DNA of 44,286 nt from a bacterium. Lineage in GTDB: Bacteria > Hydrothermota > Tepidihabitantia > Tepidihabitantales > Tepidihabitantaceae. The notes under the pieces were generated by a model that saw nothing but the letters and a program-made list of their open reading frames with translations, was not told the origin of the DNA and did not search any database. Position 1 is the first letter of the stretch, and every line of letters begins with the position of its first letter. This document shows positions 8,529 to 16,695 of the stretch, piece after piece. Both the position numbers and the translations under genes were made by a program. The stretch covers positions 1-44,286 of the forward strand of contig DATJQV010000038.1 of NCBI GenBank assembly GCA_035505375.1, read 5' to 3'.

Positions 8529-8559
8529 TCAGCCCGCCACGACTAGTACGTGAGGGCGA
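8529..8559 (-). promoter_or_regulatory. Conserved 5'-leader hairpin of prepilin 4
   Basis: TCGCCC pairs with GGGCTGA with one extra bulged C, and ACG pairs with CGT around TACTAGT. It is the least regular of the four leader hairpins, but position and loop sequence (ACTAG) match prepilin 2. Confidence 0.55.
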
Positions 8560-8576
8560 TACTAATCACAGCTAGG

Positions 8577-8592
8577 TGCATGCGGCGTGCCA
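8577..8592 (-). promoter_or_regulatory. Sigma-54 promoter of prepilin 4
   Basis: TGGCACGCCGCATGCA on the minus strand; GG and GC are 10 bases apart. It lies about 178 bases before the ATG at 8399. Confidence 0.82.
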
Positions 8593-8625
8593 GAGATTGG
8601 GGTCCAGTGGGCTGGCAACCAGTGT

Positions 8626-8664
8626 GTCTCCGGGCAGTTACAGGAACGCTCTCAAGGGTGAGAA
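8626..8664. promoter_or_regulatory. Degenerate tandem palindromes upstream of prepilin 4
   Basis: GTCTCC-GGGC-AGTTAC (8626-8641) and CTCTCA-AGGG-TGAGAA (8649-8664), both weaker than the other sites. They lie 34-72 bp upstream of the -24 box. Confidence 0.35.
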
Positions 8665-8826
8665 GCGCTTCACTGCCCGTGGCGCAGAACGCCGCAGCCT
8701 ATCAGCCCGTATCTTCGAATGTTAGATCGATGCGACAATCCGAGATGGTTTGCCCGGGTTCGAACGCGTGCAGCGATGGCTACGGAACTGGCGAGTGCGA
8801 TTCCTCGCCGAGTTCCAAGCCGCCCG

Positions 8827-9165
8827 TCATTCCGACGCCGTGACCAGCTCTGTCTCCACCGGGAGACTCACGGCCTCCGGCATGAGGTAGCCGTCGTCGT
8901 CATGCGGGGTGAACCAGCTCTTGGTCCGGGCATGAGTCGGCGGAACGATTCCGTGGCGCTTCATGATCCGGTAGAGGCTGGGTCGAACGACGCCCAGCAG
9001 TGCGGCCGCTTCCGCCACATCGTTGCCAGTCTGCTGAAGCGCGCGCTCGACGGTCTCGCGCTCGGCCCTGTCCAAGGCCGCCTTCAACGTCGTCTTCTCT
9101 ATTTCTCCTACCATGTTGCTGTCAATACTACTGGGAAGCCCGCTTCGTGCGCTCTTAACGTTCAC
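8827..9165 (-). CDS. Stand-alone Fis-type HTH protein, paralogue of activator C-terminus
   Basis: 112 residues from a GTG at 9165; an ATG at 9114 is an alternative. Residues 28-74 (ALDRAERETVERALQQTG onward to SLYRIMKRHGI) are almost identical to the DNA-binding end of the sigma-54 activator, but no receiver or AAA+ domain is present. A 35-residue tail follows. It could bind the same palindromes without being able to activate sigma-54, acting as a competitor, repressor or Fis-like architectural factor. The helix-turn-helix call is firm; the role is inference. Its 3' part contains a perfect GTCTCC-ACCG-GGAGAC palindrome (8852-8867). Confidence 0.75.
   Translation of the reverse strand: MNVKSARSGLPSSIDSNMVGEIEKTTLKAALDRAERETVERALQQTGNDVAEAAALLGVVRPSLYRIMKRHGIVPPTHARTKSWFTPHDDDGYLMPEAVSLPVETELVTASE
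8852..8867. promoter_or_regulatory. Perfect GTCTCC-N4-GGAGAC palindrome inside the HTH gene
   Basis: GTCTCC-ACCG-GGAGAC, within the coding end of the stand-alone HTH gene and 260 bp upstream of the prepilin 4 promoter. It could serve that promoter at a distance; being inside codons, it may also be chance. Confidence 0.4.
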
Positions 9166-9312
9166 TGCGGACGTCCCGCGTCATCCTTAATACATCCTGT
9201 CTGCCGGCCCCGCGTAGCTCGTCCCGTGTCATGCCATGCGGAAGCGCGGCAATTCTTCCAATTCACCTCTCTGCACCTTGACTGATCCAATCCATGGTCA
9301 CCTGAGGCCACG

Positions 9313-9348
9313 TGCAGCCGGACGTGGAGGTTGGCACGTCCGGCTGCA
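9313..9348. other. 14-bp perfect inverted repeat
   Basis: TGCAGCCGGACGTG and CACGTCCGGCTGCA face each other across an 8-base loop. No T-run follows on either strand, so a simple intrinsic terminator is unlikely. It could be a protein-binding palindrome or an RNA structure. Confidence 0.5.
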
Positions 9349-9620
9349 TGCTAAGGCGGCAATTGCCGGAGACCAAAGAGGCGAATCTCCCGCAGTCCGC
9401 GACGGTTCGCGATGTAACCCGTGGCTTGAGCATCAGGCTGGATGCACTTTATGATCCCACATCCCTTAACCCCGAGCAACTCGTACATTGCATCAATCGT
9501 GCCAAAGACAAGAGAATGCTGCAATTAAACGGGCCACCGCGCTATCAGGCAGAAGCCACTCGGGGCGAGGACTACTCAAGGCTGTTGTCGCCTGCAGAGA
9601 ATCACATCGGTACAGGTCTT

Positions 9621-9657
9621 GTCTCCCCTGAGATACTAGCCGTCTTCGGCAGGAGAC
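9621..9657. promoter_or_regulatory. Tandem palindromes like the prepilin enhancer sites
   Basis: GTCTCC-CCTG-AGATAC (9621-9636) and GTCTTC-GGCA-GGAGAC (9642-9657), starting 21 bp apart. The whole 40-bp stretch aligns closely with 4842-4882, including the CCTG spacer and GATACT. It lies 456 bases upstream of the stand-alone HTH gene. Confidence 0.5.
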
Positions 9658-9772
9658 ACGCTCGCTTGTGGTGAAGAGCGCGGTCACGACAGTCGCCGAT
9701 CGGAGACAAGTCAATAACCGGAAGCGCAGTCAGGTCGATGGGCTCGGACTACAATGGGCGCAGAAAGCCAGC

Positions 9773-9788
9773 AGCGCAGGGCGTGCCA
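9773..9788 (-). promoter_or_regulatory. Weak sigma-54-like match
   Basis: TGGCACGCCCTGCGCT: the -24 box is perfect and GC is correctly spaced, but the -12 box departs from the GTGCA/ATGCA seen in the prepilin set. No conserved leader hairpin follows. Possibly chance. Confidence 0.2.
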
Positions 9789-10221
9789 ACTGCATCGCGC
9801 CGGCGCTCGGAAGAGCACGTCCTGTTGAGACTGGACGGCTGGGTGTCGGCGACGAGAGCGTGCGGACACGTCACGACCCGGGCGACAGGATCCTCGGCTC
9901 GGGCACGTCCGGCAAAAGTGGCTGTCACCCAACGGCGACTGCCCGCGAAACGATGACGCAGTCGGATATCCCGGTGGACCCAGGTTCTGTTCTCGCGCAC
10001 CTGCAATTGAGACGATGGAGAGGAATCACTCGCAGATAACAGGGCGATGGTTGTACCGGAGGACCTCGACGGCGACTTTCAGGCCGCTACTGTCACCGCC
10101 CGCTCAGGCATTGGTCGGGTGGCTTCGCGTTCACGGGAATGTCGAACTGAGCCGGGATTTCCACTGTTCGGACAGGGTTGAAGACTCGATACCCGTACTC
10201 ATCAGCGCGTCACGGCTGCGC

Positions 10222-11682
10222 TCACGGCCATGTGACCGAGTAGAGCCTCACCGGCTGGTGGTCGGCATAGAAGTTGTCAAATACGTCCCATCTTCCGAGT
10301 TCCACGGCCTCCGCTCCCTCCCATTCCGCGACCTGCACTATGTTGGATGAAAGCACAATCATGTACCTGGGATGGCAATCCCCGATTCGTTTGGACTGGT
10401 CTGTGCCAGGCAGAGTGTTGACTCCGTTGGTGCCGGTCTCGAGCGACACGGAGCTCGCGATGTCTCCATACAACAGGACACCGCGGGAAGTGCCTTCCCG
10501 TTCTCTGATGATCTTCCCGACTGCCTGCGTCATGTTGTAAAAGGAATATCTCGGTCGTGCAAGATAGGACACTATCCGCCAGCCTTCTATTAAGGAAAGC
10601 GCCGCGAGAACAACGGCCGGTATGATTGCAGCGGCAGGACGCCTCGTTTGTCGCAACCGCTCAGCCAGGGCCGTGCACGCGGGCCCGCAAAGTCCGGCGA
10701 GCGGAACAAGCAACGGGAGGTAATAGCGCGGCGGCCCGTAAACGTGAAGCGTGAGCATGCCCGCATATGCTGCGACATAGCCGAGCAACAAGTGGACTAG
10801 CGGCTCCGAACGGAAGCGTTTCGAGAACGCAAAAGCTCCGAAGATCATGACCACAGCGATATCCACGAACCCCGCCCCGAGGTACTCGGCATCCGTGATC
10901 TTGCGGGGAAGGTGTCGAACAAAGGCATGAAAGCTCGTGTAGATGTCTCCGACAGTCTGTCGATTGTACCCGACGTACTCCCAGGGAAACGCCGCCACCG
11001 AGACCAACCGGTAGCCACCATAGAGCACCAATAGCGTCAGGCCTGAGACAGCGACGAAGGTAACGCGTTGTCGGATAGTGGAACCGCCGCGCCAGGCACA
11101 GAATGCAAGCAAAGGGATGGCAAAAACCGCAGTCAGCTTCGTCAGCATGCCGAGGACGAGCAGGAAGGAGGCAAGCACGAGTCTGAGCAGCGTGGTCCTT
11201 TGCCTCAGGCCTCCAGCGGCATAGAGACTCGCAACCACAAGGCAGGTCGCCACCAGGTCCATTGTCCCAAGGCGGCTATAGGCGAATCCGACGTAGTTGC
11301 TCGTCATCAGGAGGGCGGTCAGCAATGCCGCGAAGTCGCCGAAGCTACGACGGACCAACAATGCTGTCATGGTCACAAGGAGCAGGAATGCAGCTACAAT
11401 CGTGATGCGCACCGAGGTCAGGCTGAGTCCGAACAGAAAAAAGGAGATGCGATGGAGAATGTGGCCGATGGGCGCGTAGACCGCCGTATTTGCGTCTCCC
11501 GGCATGTACCAATGCCCGGTGAGCACATGTCGGATTGCCGAAGCCGCATTCTGTCCGTCATCCGTATATAGCTCGCCCGACCAGGTAATCCCACTGGGAA
11601 AGTCAGCGTTCAGATGCACCAGCCGCATGGCCGCGAAACCAAGAACGAGGAAAAGCAGCGCTATCTTCAGAATCCGCTTCAT
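10222..11682 (-). CDS. GT39/PMT-type multi-pass glycosyltransferase
   Basis: About 486 residues from the ATG at 11682 (AGGCGA upstream). An N-terminal helix is followed by a luminal loop with acidic YTDDGQN, the usual place of the catalytic Asp in ArnT/PMT-like transferases, and then about nine to ten hydrophobic helices and a soluble C-terminal domain. Such enzymes use polyprenyl-phosphate sugars to modify lipid-linked glycans or proteins outside the cytoplasm. It is the last gene of the glycan cluster in transcription order and stands after a 368-base gap. The substrate cannot be told. Confidence 0.75.
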   Translation of the reverse strand: MKRILKIALLFLVLGFAAMRLVHLNADFPSGITWSGELYTDDGQNAASAIRHVLTGHWYMPGDANTAVYAPIGHILHRISFFLFGLSLTSVRITIVAAFLLLVTMTALLVRRSFGDFAALLTALLMTSNYVGFAYSRLGTMDLVATCLVVASLYAAGGLRQRTTLLRLVLASFLLVLGMLTKLTAVFAIPLLAFCAWRGGSTIRQRVTFVAVSGLTLLVLYGGYRLVSVAAFPWEYVGYNRQTVGDIYTSFHAFVRHLPRKITDAEYLGAGFVDIAVVMIFGAFAFSKRFRSEPLVHLLLGYVAAYAGMLTLHVYGPPRYYLPLLVPLAGLCGPACTALAERLRQTRRPAAAIIPAVVLAALSLIEGWRIVSYLARPRYSFYNMTQAVGKIIREREGTSRGVLLYGDIASSVSLETGTNGVNTLPGTDQSKRIGDCHPRYMIVLSSNIVQVAEWEGAEAVELGRWDVFDNFYADHQPVRLYSVTWP

Positions 11683-12049
11683 CGCGTCGCCTCGGCGCGC
11701 CGGCTGGCCGGGCAGGCTGGCTTTCTCCATCTGCTAGGCATGCTAGGAAAACGCGGAAAGGAGTCAAGGTATCCGTTTCGCGTGCTACGCGACCGATCAA
11801 GGCGGGAAACCACCAGGGACTCGGATAAGCGAGCCGACGCCGAGTTCAGCTCCGGGAGGGATCTCCGGCAGGATCGTAAGAGAAGAATGGGGTCAAGTGC
11901 CGCAACGATTCCCGGTTCGGTCAGAGGACTCGTTCAGATCTCAGGCGTCGAAGCGATTGCCGGGCCGGTGCTCAATCAGCTTCATCGGTCAGGGACACAA
12001 TGAGAGGAACGCTGAAACACCGCGCCGGTGCCGTATGAGCGTCCACGCG
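11683..12049. other. Gap before the last glycan gene
   Basis: No gene seen. It contains AGAATGGGGTCAAGTG, a short motif reminiscent of repeats near REP-type elements in other bacteria; a related GCTGGGGTCAAATG occurs near 27200. Two occurrences are too few to call an element. Confidence 0.4.
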
Positions 12050-13063
12050 TCATCTCGACGCAGGTCTAACCTGCAGCCGCCACAGGCCAACCAGACCCCA
12101 GACGGTCACCATGACATAACCCAGCACCTGGGCCACGGTTATGTAGGCAAGCGCCCCGCTGCGCGCGTATCCGAGCGGAACAAGAACCGCCACCGCGACG
12201 AACTGATACACACCGACATAGCCGGGAGTCGAGGGGATGGCGCTGGATAGCCCGAGTCCGGCAAGCAGCATCACCGCTATCGGCAGCGTCAGGCTGAGGC
12301 CGAATGCCCGGGTCCCGATTATTGTGCCCACTGCATCGCAAAACCAGACAAGAACCGTCATCCCGGCAAAAGCGATGCCGCGGGACGGGTTGGCAAACGC
12401 GCGCATGCCGGAGAGGAACTGAGCCAACATCCCGAGCAAGCGTTCGCGGAACCGCGCCGGGCCGGGCACATGCCGCAGCACTCTCGCGAACTGCTGCTCG
12501 AAGCGTGGGGCTGCGAAGAGGACAACAACCCCCGCGACTCCGAAAATACCCATCACCTTCCATGCTCTCACCAGCCAGCCGGACGTCTGCCCCATCGAGA
12601 ATACGGCAATGAGGCTGAACAGGACGAGCGCGACGGCGTCGAGCAGCCGTTCAGTCAGGGCGGTGGCAAGAACCCAGCTCTTGCTCAGCCCGGCCTTGTG
12701 CCCGAGCGCTGCGGAACGGATCAGCTCGCCGGCCCGGGCAGGCAGGAAGTTGTTCCCCAGATAGCCGGCGGCCGTGGCCCAGAAAACCGTCAGCGGTGCG
12801 ACTCTCCTTTGGCCTCCGTCGGACGGCGCGGCTCCAAGCAGCACGCGCCAACGCAGGCTGCGGAAAACCAGAGTAAAATTGCCAAGCACAAATCCCGCCG
12901 CGAGCAGCATGAATTTCGCGTGCCTGACTGTCGCGAGGAATTCTCGCCAGTTGACGCCACGTATGGCCAGATAAAGCAGGACCGCGCTGAGCAGCACCGT
13001 GGCGACCGCAATCCAGCGCCGTCCCGATTTGGCGGATGGCGAGGTCCTGCCGCCCGATTCCAC
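12050..13063 (-). CDS. LPG-synthase-TM / flippase-like membrane protein
   Basis: 337 residues with about eight hydrophobic helices. It shows the family pattern NFTLVFRSLRWRVLLG near the second helix and GNNFLPARAGELIRSAALG near residue 112, which define the UPF0104 / lysylphosphatidylglycerol synthase transmembrane domain. No aminoacyl-transferase domain is attached. In glycan clusters these proteins are membrane components of uncertain biochemistry, often annotated flippase-like. The start is GTG at 13063; the frame stays open upstream through the repeat at 13066-13105, so the repeat may be partly translated. Confidence 0.8.
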   Translation of the reverse strand: MESGGRTSPSAKSGRRWIAVATVLLSAVLLYLAIRGVNWREFLATVRHAKFMLLAAGFVLGNFTLVFRSLRWRVLLGAAPSDGGQRRVAPLTVFWATAAGYLGNNFLPARAGELIRSAALGHKAGLSKSWVLATALTERLLDAVALVLFSLIAVFSMGQTSGWLVRAWKVMGIFGVAGVVVLFAAPRFEQQFARVLRHVPGPARFRERLLGMLAQFLSGMRAFANPSRGIAFAGMTVLVWFCDAVGTIIGTRAFGLSLTLPIAVMLLAGLGLSSAIPSTPGYVGVYQFVAVAVLVPLGYARSGALAYITVAQVLGYVMVTVWGLVGLWRLQVRPASR

Positions 13064-13065
13064 TG

Positions 13066-13105
13066 CCCTGGAATCCTTGATTCCTTGACCCCTCGAACCC
13101 TGTCC
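13066..13105. repeat. Degenerate tandem repeat (GGAATCC/TTGATTCC family)
   Basis: Variants of CTTGATTC, CTTGACCC and CTCGAACCC lie in succession between the GT2 gene and the flippase-like gene. Composition and period resemble the other text-like repeats in this window. Confidence 0.5.
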
Positions 13106-13108
13106 TTA

Positions 13109-14041
13109 TCAGTCGAAGTTGATGCGCTCTTTCTCAATAACCAACGGCATGTGACGGACGTACGTATGAATTGAGCCGACGTACTCCCCGACGATACCAA
13201 GGAAAAACAACTGGACCGATGAGAAAAAGAAGATGCCGACCACGAGCGGCGCGAGCCCGAGCTCGAAGCTCTTCCAGAATACCAGCTTGTACGCGAGGTA
13301 GAAGAGCGCCACGAGCAGGCTCAACGCTGCCGACGCGAACCCGAGCATCGTAGCCAGCCTTAGCGGTACCTTGGAGTGACTGGTCATACCAAGCAGGGCC
13401 ATGTCGAAAAGGGTATAGAAGTTGTTCTTGGTGAAGCCGCGCTTCCGGCGTTGCTGGGTGAACTCGACCCTCGCCACGTCGAACCCGATTTCGGCAATCT
13501 GGCCGCGGAAATACGGGTAAGGGTCATCGAGCTTCCGGAGGATGTCGAATATCTGCTTGTCATAGAGACCGAAGCCGGTGGCGTTCTCCACGAGTTCGAC
13601 GTCGGAGAGCCTGCGCAGCAGGCGGTAGTAGAACCGGCGGATGGCGTAGATGAGTGCTGGCTCCTCGCTCTTGCTCTTCACCGCCATCACTGCCTTGTAG
13701 CCCTGCTCCCACTTCGATACGAACTCCTTGATGAGCTCAGGCGGGTCTTGGAGGTCCGACGCCATGGTCACGACCGCGTCGCCGCGAGCCTGGAGCGCTG
13801 CGTGGTACCCGGAACGGACGTGCCCGAAGTTGCGAGCATTCACGATGACCTTGACCCGCTTGTCTCGCTTGCAGATTCCGCGCAGGGCCCAAACGGTGTT
13901 GTCCTGCGAGGCATTGTCCGCGCAGATCAACTCAAATTCGTAACCTGCCAATTGAGCAAAGACCTGCTTGATCCGCTCGTACAACTCACCCACGTTCGTT
14001 TCTTCGTTATAGCATCCCGTAACGATGCTGACTAGTTTCAT
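13109..14041 (-). CDS. GT2 glycosyltransferase, DPM1/ArnC-like, with two C-terminal helices
   Basis: 310 residues from the ATG at 14041 (AGGGAG upstream). The GT-A fold is clear: SIVTGCYNEE at the N-terminus, ICADNASQDNT, and ASDLQDPP as the DxD-type metal site near residue 90. Two hydrophobic helices near residues 227-285 anchor it. Family members transfer a sugar from a nucleotide donor to polyprenyl phosphate, supplying donors for GT39-type enzymes such as the one at 10222-11682; that pairing is inference from shared context. Confidence 0.85.
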   Translation of the reverse strand: MKLVSIVTGCYNEETNVGELYERIKQVFAQLAGYEFELICADNASQDNTVWALRGICKRDKRVKVIVNARNFGHVRSGYHAALQARGDAVVTMASDLQDPPELIKEFVSKWEQGYKAVMAVKSKSEEPALIYAIRRFYYRLLRRLSDVELVENATGFGLYDKQIFDILRKLDDPYPYFRGQIAEIGFDVARVEFTQQRRKRGFTKNNFYTLFDMALLGMTSHSKVPLRLATMLGFASAALSLLVALFYLAYKLVFWKSFELGLAPLVVGIFFFSSVQLFFLGIVGEYVGSIHTYVRHMPLVIEKERINFD

Positions 14042-14165
14042 GGGAACTCCCTGATGCCCGTTCTCGCTCATGCTCAGGAGCGACCGTCACACATGACTGC
14101 CGTCATAGCGTCGCCCGACGGATGGCGACGTGACACGTACCGGGATGACGGTGGCGGCACAGTTA

Positions 14166-15365
14166 TCAATACAGTGTGATTACTTCATTGTCCAGATGCA
14201 GTTCATCTCGTATCTGTCGCTCGATCTCCTGTTGATAGCCTCGCGACGAGATCAGGATCGGCTCGGTACGTCCCTTCAATTCAGCCGGAGCGACGATCGG
14301 GACGCTGCGCAGCAGTTTTCCCTGGCAGTGCGGGTTCGTGTCGACAAAGACCACAATCTGGATGTCACCCAACCGGCTGACCATCAACAAGCGTAGGGTG
14401 TGAAGTCCGGCGCTCCAGACGATGATCGGCGTTGCCCGGTCTGCAAGCCGGCTGATCGTGGCGAGAATCGGTTCGGCTCGCTGCTGTGACAGCTCAACAT
14501 AGCGCGTCAGGCTGGTTGACGTTTCCTCGTCTTGCGTCAGATCGCACGGGAGATCGTCGTCCGTCTTCTGAAAGACAGCGCGGATGGCAGGCCATGTGGT
14601 TCGGTATCCTAGTGGCAACGTGAGCTGTTCGACTACCTGTTCCCGGAAGCGACTGCGGCGCATCAGGTTGACAAGTGAGAACTGGCTGAAGAAGTTGATG
14701 TGCTCGACGCTGAACTCCTGGAACGGCGCGTTCTCGGCCTCCGCGAAGTGCGCCGCGTCAGGTACGACCACGAATACCTGTCCTCTATGGGTGAGCATTC
14801 GGCTCAGGCGCTGCAGCGCCGGTCCCGGTTCAGTGAGGTGTTCCAGCACGCCGGACACGATCACCGCATCTCTGGAACCGTCTTCAACGCTGACGTTCTG
14901 AATTGACCCGGTGAGGACCGGAATGCCGTACCAAGCGAGCGCCCGTTCTGCGCAGGTTTCAGACGGATCCACGCCGGCCACATTCTCATACCCCCGTTGC
15001 TTCAATTCAGCCAGCAATCCGCCCGTGCCGCAGCCGACGTCAATGATGCGCGCGTGACGGTCGCCCAGATGTTTCTGGATGAAGTCAGCCAGCGATCGGA
15101 ACCGAACGAGGTCGTCCGGTGATGGCTGCCCCTGTGGACTGGCATCCTCATATTTCGACATGTCGCGATAATAGGCATCGAATGTCGCCTGCTCTGGAAT
15201 GTGGTCGGCGAAGCCCATGCCGCACTCCGCGCACACCACTACGTCGTAGCTGGCCAGGAGGTTCCCCTCCGACATCTGGGCGAAGGACTGCCGGTACAAC
15301 TGCCGGCGCCCCATGCCGCCGCACACGGGGCACGGGCGCACATTCCTCGCGTTGTCATGCGCCAT
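14166..15365 (-). CDS. SAM methyltransferase with N-terminal zinc domain (sugar C-methyltransferase type)
   Basis: 399 residues. An N-terminal four-Cys zinc site (PCPVCGG near 12-18, VCAECGM near 44-50) is followed by a class I SAM fold (IIDVGCGTGGLLAEL near 100) and a C-terminal Rossmann-like region. This three-part layout is that of NovU/TylCIII-like sugar C-methyltransferases. It starts 4 bases after the FkbM gene ends, so the two are co-translated. A 3-C-methyl deoxysugar is the likely product type; the exact sugar is unknown. Confidence 0.8.
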   Translation of the reverse strand: MAHDNARNVRPCPVCGGMGRRQLYRQSFAQMSEGNLLASYDVVVCAECGMGFADHIPEQATFDAYYRDMSKYEDASPQGQPSPDDLVRFRSLADFIQKHLGDRHARIIDVGCGTGGLLAELKQRGYENVAGVDPSETCAERALAWYGIPVLTGSIQNVSVEDGSRDAVIVSGVLEHLTEPGPALQRLSRMLTHRGQVFVVVPDAAHFAEAENAPFQEFSVEHINFFSQFSLVNLMRRSRFREQVVEQLTLPLGYRTTWPAIRAVFQKTDDDLPCDLTQDEETSTSLTRYVELSQQRAEPILATISRLADRATPIIVWSAGLHTLRLLMVSRLGDIQIVVFVDTNPHCQGKLLRSVPIVAPAELKGRTEPILISSRGYQQEIERQIRDELHLDNEVITLY

Positions 15366-15369
15366 GCCG

Positions 15370-16605
15370 CTATCCGCTCTGCCGCTGTCCTTCGGATAAC
15401 GCGACTACGCGACTGGTGATGCTATCCCTGCGCCGCGCCGTCGGCACCGCGTAACAGACCAAGTCCCAGCCATCCACAAGATGCGTCTTCAGACTGAAGC
15501 GGTAGTCGGACGAATAGGAGTGTATCAAGAGCGGTATCTGCCAAAGGTGATCGTATTTGTGGTATGCACAGACTGCTAAAAGCGGACGCGCGTGCTCGAC
15601 TAGCCACGCCGCGCCGCGAATGGCCTCCAGCTCGGTACCCTCGATGTCGATCTTGATGAACGTCGGTTGGATATCGGATGGGAGCGAATCCAGCGGCATC
15701 ACGTCTACGTCGGCAGTACCTTCTGCGCTCACCGCGGAACCGGCGGTTCCCAGCGTGAGGAACCGGACGGTTTCTTCTCGAGAGCCAACCGCCTTGGGAA
15801 ACAGCGCGATTCGTCTCTGCGTCGCTGCCGGAAGACTCAGGACATAGTCGCGGAGTCGCGGGAAATTGAGGGGATCTGGCTCGAACGCTACTATCCGACT
15901 GAATGAATCACCTGCGATTTCCAGAAATTCCCGGATTGTGTCCCCGTCAAATGCGCCGCAATCAGCCAGTACTTCGCGATCGGACAGGACCACCAAATCG
16001 TGAGGAAAGTAGATCCGCTCGGCAGTTGGTGCCGCCAGACCGTCAAAGTCGGAAAGCATGCGCAGTCGGAGATGAGATATGTACTCCCGGCGCGAGACAT
16101 CGTCTGCCAACAACCCGTAGGCCTTGCGGACAAGGTCCGCTTGTTCGATCACACGGTGCGGCAGCTCCCACATGAAGTGAGGCAGGAATTCATCGGGGTA
16201 CTTCCAGAAAAGCGGTACGAAAGGGACCACGCTGGTACAACCTAGATTCATCAACTGCTGCTTGCGATCGACCATGGTGTCGGTCGCCTCACCAGTCCAG
16301 ATGGCAATCACGAAGGTCGCACGCTCCCGAAACCGCCGCGCGGCTTCGGCCGGTGGCAGTACCGCAACACCGTCGATCGTTGAACCCCACAGTGCCGGAT
16401 TGCTATCGGCTAGGGCCAGCGGCTCAATCCCCCTCCGGCGCAGGCCGGCCACGGTCTTGCGCCCGAGGCCACCCGCACCGAAGACTACGAGGGCATTGCC
16501 AAAGGGTGCAGTCAACTCATCAAACACGGACTGCTCCCATTGACGGACTGCGTCAGGGTCCCTCGCCAGCAGCGCATCGAGTTCGGCGGAGAGTAGTTCA
16601 CTCAT
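15370..16605 (-). CDS. FkbM-family methyltransferase with N-terminal nucleotide-binding domain
   Basis: 411 residues. The C-terminal half is the FkbM-type SAM domain: LADCGAFDGDTIREFL, IVAFEPDP and FIKIDIEGTELEAIRGA. The N-terminal 150 residues carry LVVFGAGGLGRKTVAGLRRRG, a Rossmann-like motif fused ahead of FkbM domains in some glycan clusters. It probably O-methylates a sugar of the nearby glycan. It is followed at once by the zinc-domain methyltransferase and preceded by neuC after about 90 bases. Confidence 0.85.
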   Translation of the reverse strand: MSELLSAELDALLARDPDAVRQWEQSVFDELTAPFGNALVVFGAGGLGRKTVAGLRRRGIEPLALADSNPALWGSTIDGVAVLPPAEAARRFRERATFVIAIWTGEATDTMVDRKQQLMNLGCTSVVPFVPLFWKYPDEFLPHFMWELPHRVIEQADLVRKAYGLLADDVSRREYISHLRLRMLSDFDGLAAPTAERIYFPHDLVVLSDREVLADCGAFDGDTIREFLEIAGDSFSRIVAFEPDPLNFPRLRDYVLSLPAATQRRIALFPKAVGSREETVRFLTLGTAGSAVSAEGTADVDVMPLDSLPSDIQPTFIKIDIEGTELEAIRGAAWLVEHARPLLAVCAYHKYDHLWQIPLLIHSYSSDYRFSLKTHLVDGWDLVCYAVPTARRRDSITSRVVALSEGQRQSG

Positions 16606-16695
16606 GTCGGTGCCGCCGATGCGTCATGCCGTCAGAAGTCACGCCGCTAACCGCCGGTTGACGCGATGACTATGGTGTCGCATGATAGTCTCCTG

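Larger units (their letters stand above)
9166..10221. other. 1.06-kb gap without recognisable genes
   Basis: No frame here looks like a real protein. It holds a 14-bp hairpin (9313-9348), a tandem palindrome pair (9621-9657) and one weak sigma-54-like match on the minus strand (9773-9788). It separates the pilus locus from the glycan cluster. Confidence 0.5.

Noticed and set aside
8745-8780. GGTTCGAAC-like T-loop suggesting a tRNA
   Set aside because: The flanking five bases on each side do not pair and no acceptor or anticodon arm can be built. The similar GTTCGAA near 4665 fails for the same reason.
9331-9349. Plus-strand TGGCAC...TGCA resembling a sigma-54 promoter
   Set aside because: GG and GC are 11 bases apart instead of 10, and the sequence is part of the palindrome at 9313-9348.
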